Shown here piece after piece: positions 22,126 through 22,316 of a DNA stretch of 22,316 bases. The DNA is from Symbiodinium natans (lineage: Eukaryota > Sar > Dinophyceae > Suessiales > Symbiodiniaceae). How positions within the stretch are numbered: position 1 is the first letter of the stretch; the number at the start of each line of letters is the position of its first letter. The position numbers and the translations under genes are program-made. Under the pieces are notes generated by a model, which did no database searches, was not told the DNA's origin, and was given only the letters and a program-made list of their open reading frames with translations. The stretch spans positions 1,025,336 to 1,047,651 of the forward strand of contig CAJNDS010000213.1 of NCBI GenBank assembly GCA_905221605.1, given 5' to 3'.

Positions 22126-22316
22126 GGCTTAGGGCCTTGGAGGCAAGCCCGGCCAAACCCTAAATCAAGGGAGTCATACTCGGACCCCCCCTACAGGTTT
22201 CCCTTAATTGTAAACGCTTGCGCGCGCCGCCTCGGCAGCCGGGCCGGCCAAGGAGGAAAGAGTGTTTCGCAAAAAAAGGGGAGGAAGGGCAGTGTTAAAG
22301 GGGGGGGGGCGGGGGG
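22126..22316. other. Window end
   Basis: GC-rich; TACAG| (22195) and CTCGGCAG| (22238) look like acceptors, but frame and end cannot be judged. Poly-G at the edge. Confidence 0.3.

Noticed and set aside
1-22316. A true chromosome end
   Set aside because: Arrays are short, occur in both orientations throughout, and separate unique, coding-like segments; neither window edge is a terminal array.

Overview
This looks like nuclear DNA of a protist with TTTAGGG-type telomere repeats, most likely a dinoflagellate (Symbiodiniaceae-like). The reasons are roughly forty interspersed TTTAGGG/CCCTAAA arrays in both orientations, GC-rich exons of about 30-160 nt with high G+C at third codon positions, apparent GC as well as GT splice donors, and intron-like elements with terminal inverted repeats. 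A chromerid or another TTTAGGG protist is not excluded. There is no bacterial-type gene, operon, rRNA, tRNA or CRISPR array. The long ATG-to-stop frames are mostly repeat read-through (for example NPKP runs) or antisense shadows. The real coding sequence is in short exons.

Locus 1 (+ strand, from at or before about 430 to a stop at 17312) is read here as one intron-dense gene, pieced together from short frames, splice-like borders and phase matching. Many neighbouring exons join in phase. The best chain runs 3464 > 3988 > 4203 > 4419 > 4601 > 4904 > 5369 > 5603 > 5874 > 6022 > 6262. Others are 9323 > 9491, 9921 > 10272 > 11959, 14006 > 14148, 15337 > 15947 > 16182, 16622 > 16742 and 17037 > 17189. 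The inferred protein has a long soluble N-terminal part (1-6400), several hydrophobic, membrane-like segments (6720-13219), and a soluble C-terminal part. I cannot name the family. One segment (FLGDFDLYELE, 15337-15413) weakly recalls a TRP/polycystin pore, but no S6 helix follows it.

The introns are the interesting part. Two introns (4518-4600 and 5905-6021) consist only of telomere repeat, with donor G|GTTTAG and acceptor TTTAG|G both supplied by the repeat. Others are inverted-repeat elements flanked by short direct repeats, whose removal restores the frame: 4048-4207 and 4282-4423 are the same family in opposite orientations on either side of one exon, and 1141-1395 is a homologous pair. 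Further TIR elements lie at 1995, 2512, 5069, 9585, 11354, 12779 and 18857. A 769-bp TRIM-like retroelement (10439-11207) with TG...CA terminal repeats and a 5-bp target duplication sits inside an intron.

From 17313 to about 18293 no telomere repeats are seen; this is probably 3' UTR or intergenic DNA. Locus 2 (+ strand, about 18582 to beyond the end) begins after it. Two of its exons (19068-19118 and 19209-19286) join in phase through a canonical GTGAGT...TTTGCAG intron and encode a strongly hydrophobic segment. Everything is from reading by eye: exon borders, the single-gene model and the element families all need RNA-seq or a genome-wide search.
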